This document shows positions 42,745 to 51,938 of a stretch of 64,000 nucleotides of DNA, piece by piece. The notes under the pieces were generated by a model that was given only the letters and a program-made list of their open reading frames with translations, made no database searches and was not told where the DNA came from. Each line of letters begins with the position of its first letter. Position 1 is the first letter of the stretch. Both the position numbers and the translations under genes were made by a program. The stretch comes from Mauremys mutica (lineage: Eukaryota > Chordata > Testudines > Geoemydidae): positions 57,493,321-57,557,320 of the forward strand of contig NC_059075.1 in NCBI RefSeq assembly GCF_020497125.1. Reading direction: 5' to 3'.

Positions 42745-43601
42745 GTAAGTGCTATAAACATGGAAACCTTTATTTTTTAAAAAACAGGAATAAAAAATAT
42801 GTAAAAACTATATAAAAACTTTTCCATAAAAAACTATATAAAGAGAAGGTCCACACATATAGGGATGGAACAGAAATCCTCCTGGGACACTTCCACGAAG
42901 CTCTCGGAGAGCAGCTCGAAAAGTCTCCGCAGAAGGTTCCTGGGGAGAGGTGCCTTATTTGGTGCTCCGTGGAAGCACACTCTTCCGCGCCAGGCCATCC
43001 TAATGTACAGCGGAATCATTGCCTCCACCAGCATGGCAGCATACGGTCCTGGTCTGTGCAGGGATTCTATCAGCATCCTCTTTCTCTCTCTCCGAGTGAC
43101 TCGCCTCAGGGTAATCTCGTTCGGCGACTGCTGCATCTAATTAGGGCAATTAGTGTACTGTTACTATTGTGAATGCTTGACTTTTACTTTGCATAGCAAT
43201 GACCTTCGTTTAACAGCCACGTGTTGGAGGCCGCAGAGGAAAAGCATACAGTGATCTTTCCCGGGCACAGCCGCGAGGGGCTGGAACAGGGTCAGACTTT
43301 ATGCTTTCCAGATTGCCTTCAGCGGGAGGGCACAGCTATCCATTAACTGTTAAGCAGCCTATAGTGTAGTGCTTACCAGGCCTGGCTGCTACACGGATTC
43401 AGCTGTACCGCCCCGCTTGTCCGATCTCCTGTGCAAGACCGCAGCCAATGAAAGCGTATTCTGAAATCTCGAACTTGTCCTGAGAGCTCGTGAGACTAGG
43501 TGCCCTGTATGGTCTTGTTCACAGAAACTGAGTAAACTGTGTTCAGTGTTCGCAAACATGTATCTTTTCAAGGAAATCACTTCCTTTTTCCCATCACACA
43601 G
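42745..43601 (+). other. Putative intron of the Harbinger Myb-like gene
   Basis: It is bounded by GTAAGT at 42745 and TTCCCATCACACAG at 43601, which join a split glycine codon in frame. It contains A-rich sequence at the start. Some minus-strand open frames (43136-42834) are present but have no recognisable domain, so I leave them out. Splicing is inferred from sites and phase only. Confidence 0.65.
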
Positions 43602-44069
43602 CTGCGGCTCTTTCACGAACTGCCCCGGCATCCCCCTCACAGAGGCTGGCGCAGATTAGGCGGCGAAAGAAAAAGACTAGGGATGACATGTTCTCGGAAC
43701 TGATGGCTTGCTCCAGAGCCGAGGCGGCCGAGCAGAGACAGTGGAGGGAGACCCTATGTCAGCACCAGCGCTCACACCGCGAACGGGAGGACAGGTGCGG
43801 CAGGAAGACCAGCAGGCGACTCAAACGCTGCTTGGGCTAATGAGGGAGCAAACGGACACGCTCCGGCGCCTTGTAGATGTTCTGCAGGACCGCAGGCAGG
43901 AGCAGAGAGCCCCCCTGAACTGTATCTGCAACCGCCTTCCCCCGCCACAAAGTCCTGTCCCCCCCTCACCAAAAATCACAAGAAGGAGGGGCGCTAGGGG
44001 CCGTGAAAACTGTCACTCCACCCCAGCAGAGCGCTTATGTACCAAACAGCTCTCATTCCCTAAAGCATG
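43602..44069 (+). pseudogene. Harbinger Myb/SANT-like protein, exon 2, frameshifted
   Basis: Continuing from exon 1 it reads SQRLAQIRRRKKKTRDDMFS and ELMACSRAEAAEQRQWRETL, a basic, helical, coiled-coil-like stretch. Near 43790-43800 the frame breaks, and the adjacent frame continues with QEDQQATQTLLGLMREQTDT and LRRLVDVLQDRRQEQRAP to a stop at 44070. A single-base deletion explains this. The C-terminus is typical of this family and may mediate contact with the transposase. Confidence 0.75.
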
Positions 44070-44070
44070 A

Positions 44071-44963
44071 GAAGTGCTTCCCTTCCTGGATCACCCAGTC
44101 CCAAATCCAAGTTTCATCCCCCCACTGTGTAGTTGAGTATTAAGAGTAGTTTGTTGTTATTCACTGTTTCCGTCACGTTTTCCTTGTCAGAAGACTTTGT
44201 GTGAAGGGGGGGGAGGGGTTTTTTAATTGCATAGGACAGCCTCCATTACCAGGGTACAGACTTGGGGGCAGGATCAACAGCAGGACACACACAGACTGCA
44301 GTCACTAGGCACCAGGGTCATTCTGGGAGATGAATGCTGCCCCGGGTCAGTCTGTGAGGTGTATGCTGCCCCAGGGTCCTAGCGCCTGACATCCACAAAT
44401 GGCAAGGCAGGCTGCCCTTACCATGCCCTTCCCCCCTAGCCACGAGCCTCTCCGATGCCCTGAGCCCCAGCAAGAGCCCTCATCCACGGACACATACTCA
44501 CCCTTCCCACACACCCCTCACCCCTTCCTACGCCCCAACCCCCAGCCCAGAGCCTGCATCCAAACTCCGTCCCAAAGACGGCACCCCTCACCCCTTCCTG
44601 CAAACCCACCCCTTCCTGCACACCCACCTGCAACCGTCCTCCCACCAGAGACCGCTGTAGGAGCAGGAGCCTGTCATTCCTCTAGTGTAGAAGCGGTCTG
44701 TACATCAGTGCACACCGTACCCACCACAGTCCGCATCCATGTTTCAACCCTAGAACAGGAATTCATAATTAAAGAAAACTTTATTAATAATCAGTGTTCC
44801 ATTAAAGTTATTTTAAAACGTGTGTTGGAAGGGGGGAAACCTGGAGAACGGGGTATGTAACCGCAGATCGAAGTCAACAGTCAGTGAAACAGGCTCAGGT
44901 TCAGCTTCTCTGTAAATCAACTGGAGAGTCATAGGTTACCCTGCTCTCTGAGGAACCTATCTT
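44071..44963. other. Harbinger non-coding region between convergent genes
   Basis: C-rich and repetitive text (ACCCCTCACCCCTTCCT near 44515 and 44585) lies between the two convergent genes. The 153-residue frame at 44399-44860 has no recognisable domain. It likely holds the 3' ends of both transcripts. An AATTAAAG-type signal is near 44767. Confidence 0.5.
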
Positions 44964-46307
44964 TCAAAGCCTCCCGGATGCACAGCGCTTCCCGCTGGGA
45001 TCTTCTATCGGCACGGCTGTCTGGCTGAGCGTAATCAGCAGCCAGGCGATTGGCCTCAACCTCCCATCCCGCCATAATCTCTTGCTCTCACAGAGATTGT
45101 GGAGCACACAGCAAGCAGCAATAACAACGGGGATATTTTTTTCGCTGAGGTCCGAGCGAGTCAGTAAGCTCCTCCATCTCCCCTTGCGACGTCCAAAAGC
45201 ACACTCCACCACCATTCTGCACTTGCTCAGCTGGTAGTTGAAGAGTTCCTTCTCACTGTCCAAGGCGCCTGTATAGGGCTTCATGAGCCAGGGCATTAGC
45301 GGGTAGGCTGGGTCCCCGAGGATCACTGTAGGCATCTGCACATCCCCAACCATTATTTTGTGGTCCGGGAAGAAAGTACCTGCCTGGAGGCGTTTAAACA
45401 GACCAGAGTTCCTGAACACACGCGCGTCATGAACCTTGCCCGCCCACCCGACGTAGATGTTGGTAAAACGTCCCCTATGGTCCACCAGTGCTTGCAGCAC
45501 CATTGAAAAGTAGCCCTTTCGGTTAATGTACTCGCTGGCCTGGTGGGCCGGTCCCAGGATAGGGATGTGAGTCCCATCTATAGCCCCACCGCAGTTTGGG
45601 AATCCCATCGCGGCGAAGCCATCTATGACGACCTGGACGTTTCCTAGGGTCACTACCTTTGAGAGCAGTTGCTCAACGATTGCGTGGGCTACTTGAATCA
45701 CAGCAAGCCCTACGGTAGATTTGCCCACGCCAAAGTGGTTCGCTACTGACCGGTAGCTGTCTGGCGTTGCAAGTTTCCAGAGGGCTATGGCCACTCGCTT
45801 CTGCACAGTCAGGGCTGCTCGCATCCGGGTGTCCTGGCGCTTCAGGGCAGGGGACAGCAAGTCACAGAGTTCAAGGAAAGTGCCCTTACGCATCCTGAAG
45901 TTTCGCAGCCACTGTGATTCATCCCAGACCTGCAGCACTATGCGGTCCCACCAGTCCGTGCTTGTTTCCCGGGCCCAGAATCGCCGTTCCACACCATGAA
46001 CTTGACCCATTGCCACCATGATCTCCACTGCGTGGCGTACCCTGCTTTGTGAGAGGTCTGCACCATTCTGTGACTTCCTGTCCTCACCGCGCTGATGGAG
46101 CCTCCTCGCCCGATTTCTCAGCAGCTGACTGTGGAAGAGGTGGACGATAAGGTGCGAGGAGTTGACAACGGCCATAAGTGCAGCGATGATCGCAGCGGGC
46201 TCCATGCTCGCAGTGCTGTGGCGTCCGAGCTGTAACCGACCAGAGAAGGGCGCGAACAGATTTCCCGCCGGCGCTTTCAGGGAGGGAGGGTGTGATTGAC
46301 GGTTCAA
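44964..46307 (-). CDS. Harbinger DDE transposase, C-terminal frameshift
   Basis: A 447-residue open frame of the DDE_Tnp_4 (PIF/Harbinger) type. The more likely start is the second methionine, residue 35, at 46205 (MEPAAII). An HTH-like region lies at residues 160-210 (SVANHFGVGKSTV). The catalytic triad is kept: Asp244 in GAIDGTHIPI, Asp332 in ILGDPAYPLMPW and Glu368 in VECAFGRRKGRW. After CVLHNLCESK (about residue 409, 45085) the frame is altered for 38 residues; the usual helical C-terminus lies in the adjacent frame to about 44935. It cuts and pastes the element at TTA/TAA sites. Confidence 0.93.
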   Translation of the reverse strand: MNRQSHPPSLKAPAGNLFAPFSGRLQLGRHSTASMEPAAIIAALMAVVNSSHLIVHLFHSQLLRNRARRLHQRGEDRKSQNGADLSQSRVRHAVEIMVAMGQVHGVERRFWARETSTDWWDRIVLQVWDESQWLRNFRMRKGTFLELCDLLSPALKRQDTRMRAALTVQKRVAIALWKLATPDSYRSVANHFGVGKSTVGLAVIQVAHAIVEQLLSKVVTLGNVQVVIDGFAAMGFPNCGGAIDGTHIPILGPAHQASEYINRKGYFSMVLQALVDHRGRFTNIYVGWAGKVHDARVFRNSGLFKRLQAGTFFPDHKIMVGDVQMPTVILGDPAYPLMPWLMKPYTGALDSEKELFNYQLSKCRMVVECAFGRRKGRWRSLLTRSDLSEKNIPVVIAACCVLHNLCESKRLWRDGRLRPIAWLLITLSQTAVPIEDPSGKRCASGRL

Positions 46308-46583
46308 TGATGACAGTTACCCAAAACCACCCTCGACACATTTTTTCCCCCAGCAGGCATTGGGGGCTCTACCCAGCATTCCAATGGGCAGCGGGGAGTG
46401 CGGGAACTGTGGGATAGCTTCCCACAGTGCAACGCTTCCAAAGTCGACGCTGGCCCCGTTACTGTGGACTCAGACAGTCGAATTAGTGTATTTAGTGTGG
46501 ATACACAAATTCGACTTCATAAGGTCGATTCCACAAATTCAAATTAAGTAGATTCGAAATAGTCTTGTAGTGTAGACGTACCC
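46208..46583. repeat. Harbinger right end and subterminal repeats
   Basis: Between the likely transposase start and the terminus the text includes CCACAGTGCAACGCTTCC, matching in reverse the left-end GGGAGCTATCCCACAGTGCA near 41990, then GTCGAATTAGTGTATTTAG and TCGACTTCATAAGGTCG. These repeats are candidate binding sites for the Myb-like protein. The promoter for the transposase gene should be here, but no TATA box is clear. Confidence 0.65.
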
Positions 46584-46639
46584 TTAGACACATATCTCTA
46601 ACCTGAAAGTTCTCAGAGGTGGACTTTTCTGCAATGGCT

Positions 46640-46970
46640 GCTAACAAAGAAATGCAAGAAATTCTGCTTGAGGGGAGGACTGGATCATCACTCTCTACAA
46701 GATGCATTTCTTACTCTTGGGAGACACAGCCTTCTCTATATATATCTATCCAGACCTCTCCTCTTGAAGCAGCTGAACAGAGCCAGACTGATTCTAATTG
46801 CATCAAATTGGTTGAAAAATATGATGCCCTTTCCTGATTTGTCAGGCTTCCTGCCCAGCATTACACCACCTGACCATTCCTCATCTGCTATCCTGGAATT
46901 CTGGTTGGACTCTTCATCCCAGCCTGAACATTCTTTGACTCCAAGCCTGGCTCCTCATGGCTCGCAGGGA
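46640..46970 (+). pseudogene. DIRS linker fragment of copy 6, after Harbinger
   Basis: The frame from 46668 reads LLYIYLSRPLLLKQLNRARL, then ILIASNWLKNMMPFPDLSGF. In DIRS pol this block lies between RNase H and recombinase, where copy 5 has VIPIAPAWLRQRW-like text near 37770. It continues the copy 6 order interrupted by Harbinger. Stops elsewhere make it a relic. Confidence 0.6.
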
Positions 46971-47040
46971 TAGAGACTTCCTGCGCATTAGAAGAACAAC
47001 AGGTATTCTTAAACAGCAGGATGATATCTATGCAAAATAA

Positions 47041-47118
47041 TTACCTAAAAAAGCTAGGGGGTTGGACTAGATGACCTCCTGAGGTCCCTTCCAACCATGA
47101 GATTCTATGATTCTAAGA
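47041..47118 (+). mobile_element. CR1/SINE tail fragment
   Basis: The text GGGGGTTGGACTAGATGACC, then TCCTGAGGTCCCTTCCAACC and ATTCTATGATTCTA, is the 3' end shared by CR1 LINEs and turtle SINEs, here in sense orientation. About 78 bp, inserted within the DIRS copy 6 relic. Confidence 0.8.
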
Positions 47119-47119
47119 G

Positions 47120-48160
47120 ATTTCATCACTGGTGTGTCCAGCGACAGTTTTTCACCTGTTCCCTCTCTATGGTTCTTGATTACTTGTTGGAAAGACCTGA
47201 CCATTTTTTAATCCTATGAGTTCTGTTGAGGTTCACAGCCTTTCACTCTTCTCTAGAGGGATTCTCAGTGTTTGCCAACCCCATGATGGCAAGATTCATC
47301 CAGAGGCTGATGAATCATTCTGCAGATTAGAGAGCCAATCCCTATATGGGATTTAAACCTTGACCTTAATTGCCTTATGAAACTTCCCTTTGAATAACTT
47401 GTCCCTACTTCATCTGCCTATGAAGATTCCTTTCTTGGTGACCATCACTTCCACTCAGAGTCAGTGAAATAGGGGCTTTAATGGCAGATCTTCCCTTTAC
47501 AGTATTCTTCAGGAAAAATTTTGTTGTGACACCTCCTAAATTTTTACTTACAGTATCTTCCAAATTGTATATTAATCAAAAACAACAAGGAGTCCGGTGG
47601 CACTGGACTCCTTGTTGTTTTTGTGGATACAGACTAACACAGCTACCTCCTGATACTTGACACCATAGATTAGTCAAGTTATTCACCTTCCTTTTTTCCT
47701 CCCAAAGTCACATCTGCCCAGGGAGGAAGTGGTCCTCCATATCTTGGCTGTCAGAAGGGTGCTAGTTTTCTGTCTGGACAGAACCAAACCATTCAGAAAG
47801 TCTCACAGACTGTTTGTTCCATTTGCAGAAAGACCAAAGGACCCACAGTTCTCACTCAAAGACTCTCAGGGTGTATCTCTGGATATATTATCTCTTGTTA
47901 TTGTACTGTCAGTATTCAACCTCCTTCTAGCATACAAGCCCTTTCTACAGAATCCCAGTCTACTTCTATGGCACTATTGAAAGATATTCCAGTTGAACAG
48001 ATTTGTAAAGCTACAACTTGGACCTCAGCGCATACCTTCTCCAAACACTATGCCATGGTTCACGCTTCCAGATCAGACAATGTGGTTGGCAATGCAGTTC
48101 TGTCTTCATTGTTAGATCCTATTTTAAAACTTCCTCCTCCTTTCATGGATACATCTCGGG
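47120..48160 (+). pseudogene. Tyrosine recombinase relic of DIRS copy 6
   Basis: Broken frames follow the recombinase order: MVLDYLL-like text near 47170, IPFLVTITSTQS near 47428 (the SAR motif is lost), VRRVLVFCLDRTKPFRKSHR near 47750, and DIPVEQICKATTWTSAHTFS with KHYAM near 48045, keeping the tyrosine at 48049-48051. A Penelope-like micro-insertion at 47575-47665 and several shifts inactivate it. After the tyrosine it reads VVGNAVLSSLL, as in copy 5. Confidence 0.8.
47575..47665. mobile_element. Penelope-like micro-copy with back-to-back ends
   Basis: The left part AAAAACAACAAGGAGTCCGG joins GTGGCAC and then its near reverse complement GGACTCCTTGTTGTTTTTG, followed by GGATACAGACTAACACAGC and TACCTCCTGATACTT. 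Those are the two termini of Penelope-like elements in reptiles. The whole copy is about 90 bp and has no coding content. It is a compact insertion in the recombinase relic. Confidence 0.7.
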
Positions 48161-48164
48161 AGTC

Positions 48165-48535
48165 ACCTGAAGTGGAGCACCCAGAGGATCACTACTCAAA
48201 GAAAGAGAGGTTATTCACCTTCTGCAGTAACTAGAGTTTTTTGAGATGTGTATCCCACTCCACCACCCACCCTCCTTCCCCTCTGCTTCAGAGTTTCATC
48301 TTGTGTGACTTTGCAGTAGAGAAGGAATTGAGGGAGGTTCACCTGCACAGTTCTGTATAGCTTCAGTACAGGGCACAAGGATATCTGGAATGTTTGTATG
48401 GGCTAAATGGGTACTGCTACTGAAAATCTTTGAACAAAGATGAGTGGGGCACATTCACACCTGAAGTGAAGCATCCATAGGGGGACATATCTTGAAGAAA
48501 TCCAGTTACTACACCAGGTGAGTAATCTCTCCTTC
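48165..48535 (+). repeat. 3' complementary region and right terminal repeat of DIRS copy 6
   Basis: The complementary region (CACCTGAAGTGGAGCACCC, GAGAGGTTATTCACCTTC, GTAACTAGAG) and the right terminal part (GCACATTCACACCTGAAGTG, CATATCTTGAAGAAATCC, CACCAGGTGAGTAATCTCTC) follow the plan at 39023-39391 with more divergence. This closes the older DIRS. Host intron resumes at about 48536. Confidence 0.75.
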
Positions 48536-50167
48536 ACAGAACTATTTAATACGTTAGGAAAAATATGTAAATCACTGTTTGAGAAAGTAGCTTATATCTA
48601 AAATGTTTTGCATAATAACTTTTCAGTATTGTGGCACAGTAAATATATTTTTTCAAGTGAATTATTTTAACCTATAATTACAAGGAACAAATTTATTGAA
48701 AATATTTAATCCTTATGATTGATTGATTATATAAAATCAGAACTTCCTAGACTTATTTGGCTTACACCATGTGCTTTTGATTGGTAAAACCTGCAGTACT
48801 ACTGATTTTTCATTTAGAAGTCATTGTTTTAAAATTATATTCTTCCATGATCTGCTAAGGCAGTCAAAAACACTGGAAGTGTGCTCTTTTGCTTCTTTGT
48901 AATGTAGAAGGAAATAGATGTGTATATTTTGTTTTTAAAGACTTTTTTCTGCCCCCTGCCCCCCCCCTTTTTTTTTTAACTTTAGACTTATAAGGAATGT
49001 CACATTTGGGCTCTATTTTCTCTATAGGATATCTAGGAGGTCTAAGGGATACTTATTGCAAGCCATAAAACTTTAATTGAAGGGAAGGATGTTGAATCTT
49101 AAAGGTTTCCTTTAGCCAAAATGTTAGTTACATAAACTAAATAGACATTAACATTAACAAACAAAACCAGAATGTTAAACATTCTGTGTAAAATACCCTT
49201 ACGCTCTCAAATGTTCCGCTTTCACTCTTTGCTCTGGTGATGCCACCGTTTCCTGGCTTGGCAGTAATCAGTGAGTCTTCCAGCCTAGACCGGGCCTGAA
49301 TTTTAATATGGGTGGGGATAAAAACACAATGTGTTTAATGTGGGTGGGGTGATGGGGTAAAAACAAAAGCAGGAAAAAACATACCAAAAAATCAAAATTT
49401 TTCTTATACGCTTTATAAACAAGCCCAATTTTTATTTCCTTTCAAAGTCCTCTCTGACTGCTTTTTAAAGGCTCAATCCTGTCTCCATTAAAGTCCAGTG
49501 GGAGTTTTGCCATCTACTTCAATGGAAGCAGGATTCTACCTTAAATTGTGGAATGGGTTAATTTATTTTAATCTACATTTACTAATCATATTATTATTGC
49601 TTGATCTAAAATATTTTTATTACAAAAAAACCCCTCTAAATACACTAAATTACTACTTATGAGGGTTGCAGATCAGTTTTATGTTTCCTAGATATATCAT
49701 TGGTCCTGATACTGCACGCTGAAGTCAATGGAACTTTTGCAAAAATTCTATTGACTCAGTGGGAGAAGGAGCAGGCCTATTATTCCCATAGCTGGAGCTA
49801 TCAGCTAAGGTTTAGTAATGTGCTCCACAGAATTATGGTCAATTTACAACAACAGTCTTGCTCAAATGTAGGAAGTCTCTACTCCCATGCAGCTTTGTGC
49901 TTGGGGCTGTTCCTTGGGAAATATGTATGTTACCCACCAAAGTTTCTTACACAATCATTCAGTTGTAGAACTAGAATTTGTAATCCAGTATAGCTTTCAT
50001 ACTGTACTAAATTGTGGATCATTTAGCTTGATCATGGCTTGATGTCTCTCTGTTATTAATATTTACAGGAAGAATTTATAAAGCTTGTGTGTATACGTCT
50101 TTGTGTTTTAAAGATGTATTTGTAAATAAATCTATAGGAATAATTTTTAACATAAAATACAAACACC
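48536..50167 (+). other. RYR3 intron with a short hairpin repeat
   Basis: A+T-rich intron with homopolymer runs (C then T near 48960). A hairpin lies at 49474-49536. A further phrase GCTGAAGTCAATGGAACTTT near 49720 resembles one arm of it. No gene or recognisable protein of a transposon. Confidence 0.5.
49474..49536. repeat. Short hairpin repeat
   Basis: Arms AATCCTGTCTCCATTAAAGT and ACTTCAATGGAAGCAGGATT are near-perfect inverted copies around a short GTGGGAGTTTTGCC centre. Similar text (GACTTCA.TGGGAGTT) appears singly near 30060 and 49725, suggesting an old dispersed hairpin family. Confidence 0.6.
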
Positions 50168-50300
50168 CAGACCTGAAGAAGAGCTCTGTGTAACTGTGAA
50201 AGCTTGTCTCTTTCATGAACAGAAGTTGGTCCAATAAAATGTTACCTTACCCACTATGTCTCTCTAATATCCTGGGACCAACCCAGCTACAACTGTACGA
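50168..50300. mobile_element. Penelope-type tail repeat
   Basis: The text AGACCTGAAGAAGAGCTCTG, then GAAAGCTTGTCTCT and AAGTTGGTCCAATAAAATG, and CTAATATCCTGGGACC is a dispersed reptile repeat that I associate with Penelope-like termini. A related piece in the opposite orientation occurs at 55478-55605. No coding content; class assignment is tentative. Confidence 0.5.
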
Positions 50301-50513
50301 CAAACACAAAGATCATGTCATATGAGAGAGAACAAAACAAGAGAGTGCTCCAGATCCATATTATAAATATGAAGAAGAAATTTAGTACCATTCTCAGCCA
50401 TGTCCATAATAAATAATTATTTCTTTCAGAACTGAGACAGATGGAAAGTTTAAACATTGGCATTTTCAATTCTAATATTTCATTCTAATTTTTTTTTGTT
50501 CTCTTTTTCACAG

Positions 50514-50719
50514 CTGACCAAACTGTGGAAAAAGTCAGCATTGACAAGATACGTTTCTTCAGAGTAGAACAGTCTTATGCTGTGACTTCTGGAAAGTGGT
50601 ACTTTGAGTTTGAAGCTGTGACGGGTGGAGATATGCGTGTTGGCTGGGCAAGGCCAGGCTGCCGGCCGGACATAGAATTGGGAGCTGATGACCAAGCATT
50701 TGTGTTTGAAGGCAGCAGA
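50514..50719 (+). CDS. RYR3: RYR3 exon g (start of SPRY2)
   Basis: A 206-bp exon whose first two bases complete the split alanine codon from exon f. It reads [20 protein letters not shown], then [20 protein letters not shown] and [20 protein letters not shown], then QAFVFEGSR. This is the first half of SPRY2, a beta-sandwich module in the cytoplasmic shell. [15 protein letters not shown] marks RYR3. The acceptor is strong (CTCTTTTTCACAG). The donor GTTAGT at 50720 has T at +3, which is unusual. A hAT element starts 65 bp later. Confidence 0.95.
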
Positions 50720-50784
50720 GTTAGTAAATTTCTTTACAAAAATTAATTTAAATGAGTTTGTTTGTAGTTGTGAATAGGCTACAC

Positions 50785-51930
50785 CAGGGTCGGCAACCTT
50801 TCAGAAGTTGTGTGCCAAGTTCACTGTAATTTAAGGTTTCGCGTGCCAGTAATACATTTTAACATTTGTAGACGGTCTCTCTCTCTATGTCTATATTATA
50901 TAAATAAACTATTGTTGTATTTAAAGTAAGTAAGGTTTTTAAAATATTTAAGAAGCTTCATTTAAAATAAAATTAAAATGCAGATCTTATCAATTTAATG
51001 TGATCCTTGCTTGGGATCCTTGTCTGGGGTTCCAGCCACCAGCCCTGCTGGTCTGGGGTTCCATTCACTCAGCCGGCAGCGGGCTGAGCGGGGCCGGCAG
51101 GGGGCTGAGTGGCTCAGTCCGCTGCCAGTCTGGAGTGCCAGCAGCACTCGGTCTGGGGTTCCGGCTGCTGGCCCCTGGCCAGTCAGGGTCCCAGCTGCTG
51201 GCCCTGCTCAGCCTCCTGCTAGCCTGGGTGAGCAGAACCCCAGACCGGCAGCGGGCTGAGCAGGGCCAGCAGCTGGACCCCAGACCAGCAGCGGGCTGAG
51301 TGGGGCTGGTGGCTGGAACCCCAGACAAGGATCCCAGGCCCTGCTCAGCCCGCTGCCGGTCTGGGCTGAGCGGGGCCAGTGGCTGGGACTCCAGACCGGC
51401 AGTGGGCTGAGACGATCAGCCTGCTGCTGGTCTGGGGTTCCGTCCGCCAGCTCCTGCCAGCTGGGATCCCGGCTGCTGTCCCTGCTCAGCCCACTGCCGG
51501 TCTGGGGTTCTGCTCACCCAGGCCGGCAGGAGGCTGAGCGGGGCTAGCAGCCAGAACCCCAGACCGGCAGCAGGCTGAGTGCTGCCGGCACCCCAGACTG
51601 GCAGCGGACTGAGCCGCTCAGCCTGCTGCCGGCCCCGCTCAGCCTGCTGCCGGCTCCACTCAGCCCGCCACCACTCTGGGATTCCAGCTGCCGGGTCCTG
51701 CCAGCTGGGGTCTCAGCCGCCATCCTACTCAGTCTGCTGCTGGCCTGGGGGTCCCCAAGCCAGCAGCAGGCACTGAGTGGGGCCAGCGACTGGGACCCCA
51801 GCTGGCAACAGGGCAGCAGCTGGAACCCCAGAGCGGCAGTGGGCTGAGCCACTCAGCCCGCCGCCACATGCCATCAAAAATCGGCTCGTGTGCCACCGTT
51901 GGCACACATGCCATAGGTTGCCGATCCCTG
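50785..51930. mobile_element. Non-autonomous hAT element with GC-rich expansion (1,146 bp)
   Basis: The ends CAGGGTCGGCAACCTTTC and GGTTGCCGATCCCTG are inverted, and a perfect 8-bp duplication GGCTACAC flanks it (50777-50784 and 51931-51938). The first 215 bp match the A+T-rich body of the 283-bp element at 31841. From about 51010 to 51860 a GC-rich array intervenes, built from units such as CTGGGGTTCC and CCCAGACCGGCAGCGGGCTG in both orientations. No transposase. Frames inside the array are composition artefacts. Confidence 0.9.
51010..51860. repeat. GC-rich minisatellite with inverted blocks
   Basis: Repeated motifs GGCAGCGGGCTGAG, GACCCCAGACC and their reverse complements (CTCAGCCCGCTGCCGG, GGTCTGGGGTTCC) recur many times. 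Blocks switch orientation near 51230, 51340, 51420, 51540 and 51600, so long hairpins are possible. Unit size is irregular, roughly 40-80 bp. It is confined inside the hAT element, so it probably expanded there. Confidence 0.75.
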
Positions 51931-51938
51931 GGCTACAC

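Larger units (their letters stand above)
41778..46583. mobile_element. PIF/Harbinger DNA transposon, two genes, TTA target duplication
   Basis: A 4,806-bp element flanked by TTA at 41775-41777 and 46584-46586. The ends are inverted: GGCCTGGTCTACACTAGGAC on the left and, in reverse, GGGTACGTCTACACTACAAG on the right, followed by further TTCGAAT-rich subterminal repeats. It carries a Myb/SANT-like gene on the plus strand and a DDE transposase gene on the minus strand, the two-gene plan of PIF/Harbinger. It sits inside DIRS copy 6. Minor lesions in both genes suggest it is recently dead or non-autonomous. Confidence 0.95.
39388..48535 (+). mobile_element. Older DIRS-type retrotransposon (copy 6), split by Harbinger
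   Basis: Left terminal text CTTCTTCATGTAGTGTCCCT, then GGGTGCTCCACTTCAGG, begins at 39388. The right terminal region with its complementary arms lies at 48165-48535. Between them are gag (39650-41150), RNase H (41330-41620), more RNase H and linker (46640-46970) and recombinase (47120-48160). RT is missing, so part of pol was deleted. A PIF/Harbinger element occupies 41778-46583. It is more diverged than copy 5 and full of stops. Confidence 0.82.

Noticed and set aside
42834..43136. Minus-strand gene within the Harbinger element
   Set aside because: The 100-residue frame has no recognised domain and lies within the inferred intron of the plus-strand gene.
44399..44860. Third gene in the Harbinger element
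   Set aside because: The frame is proline-rich, repeat-derived and lacks a domain; Harbinger elements typically carry two genes.
51000..51330. Open frames on both strands rich in leucine, glycine and proline
   Set aside because: Artefacts of the inverted GC-rich minisatellite in the hAT element.
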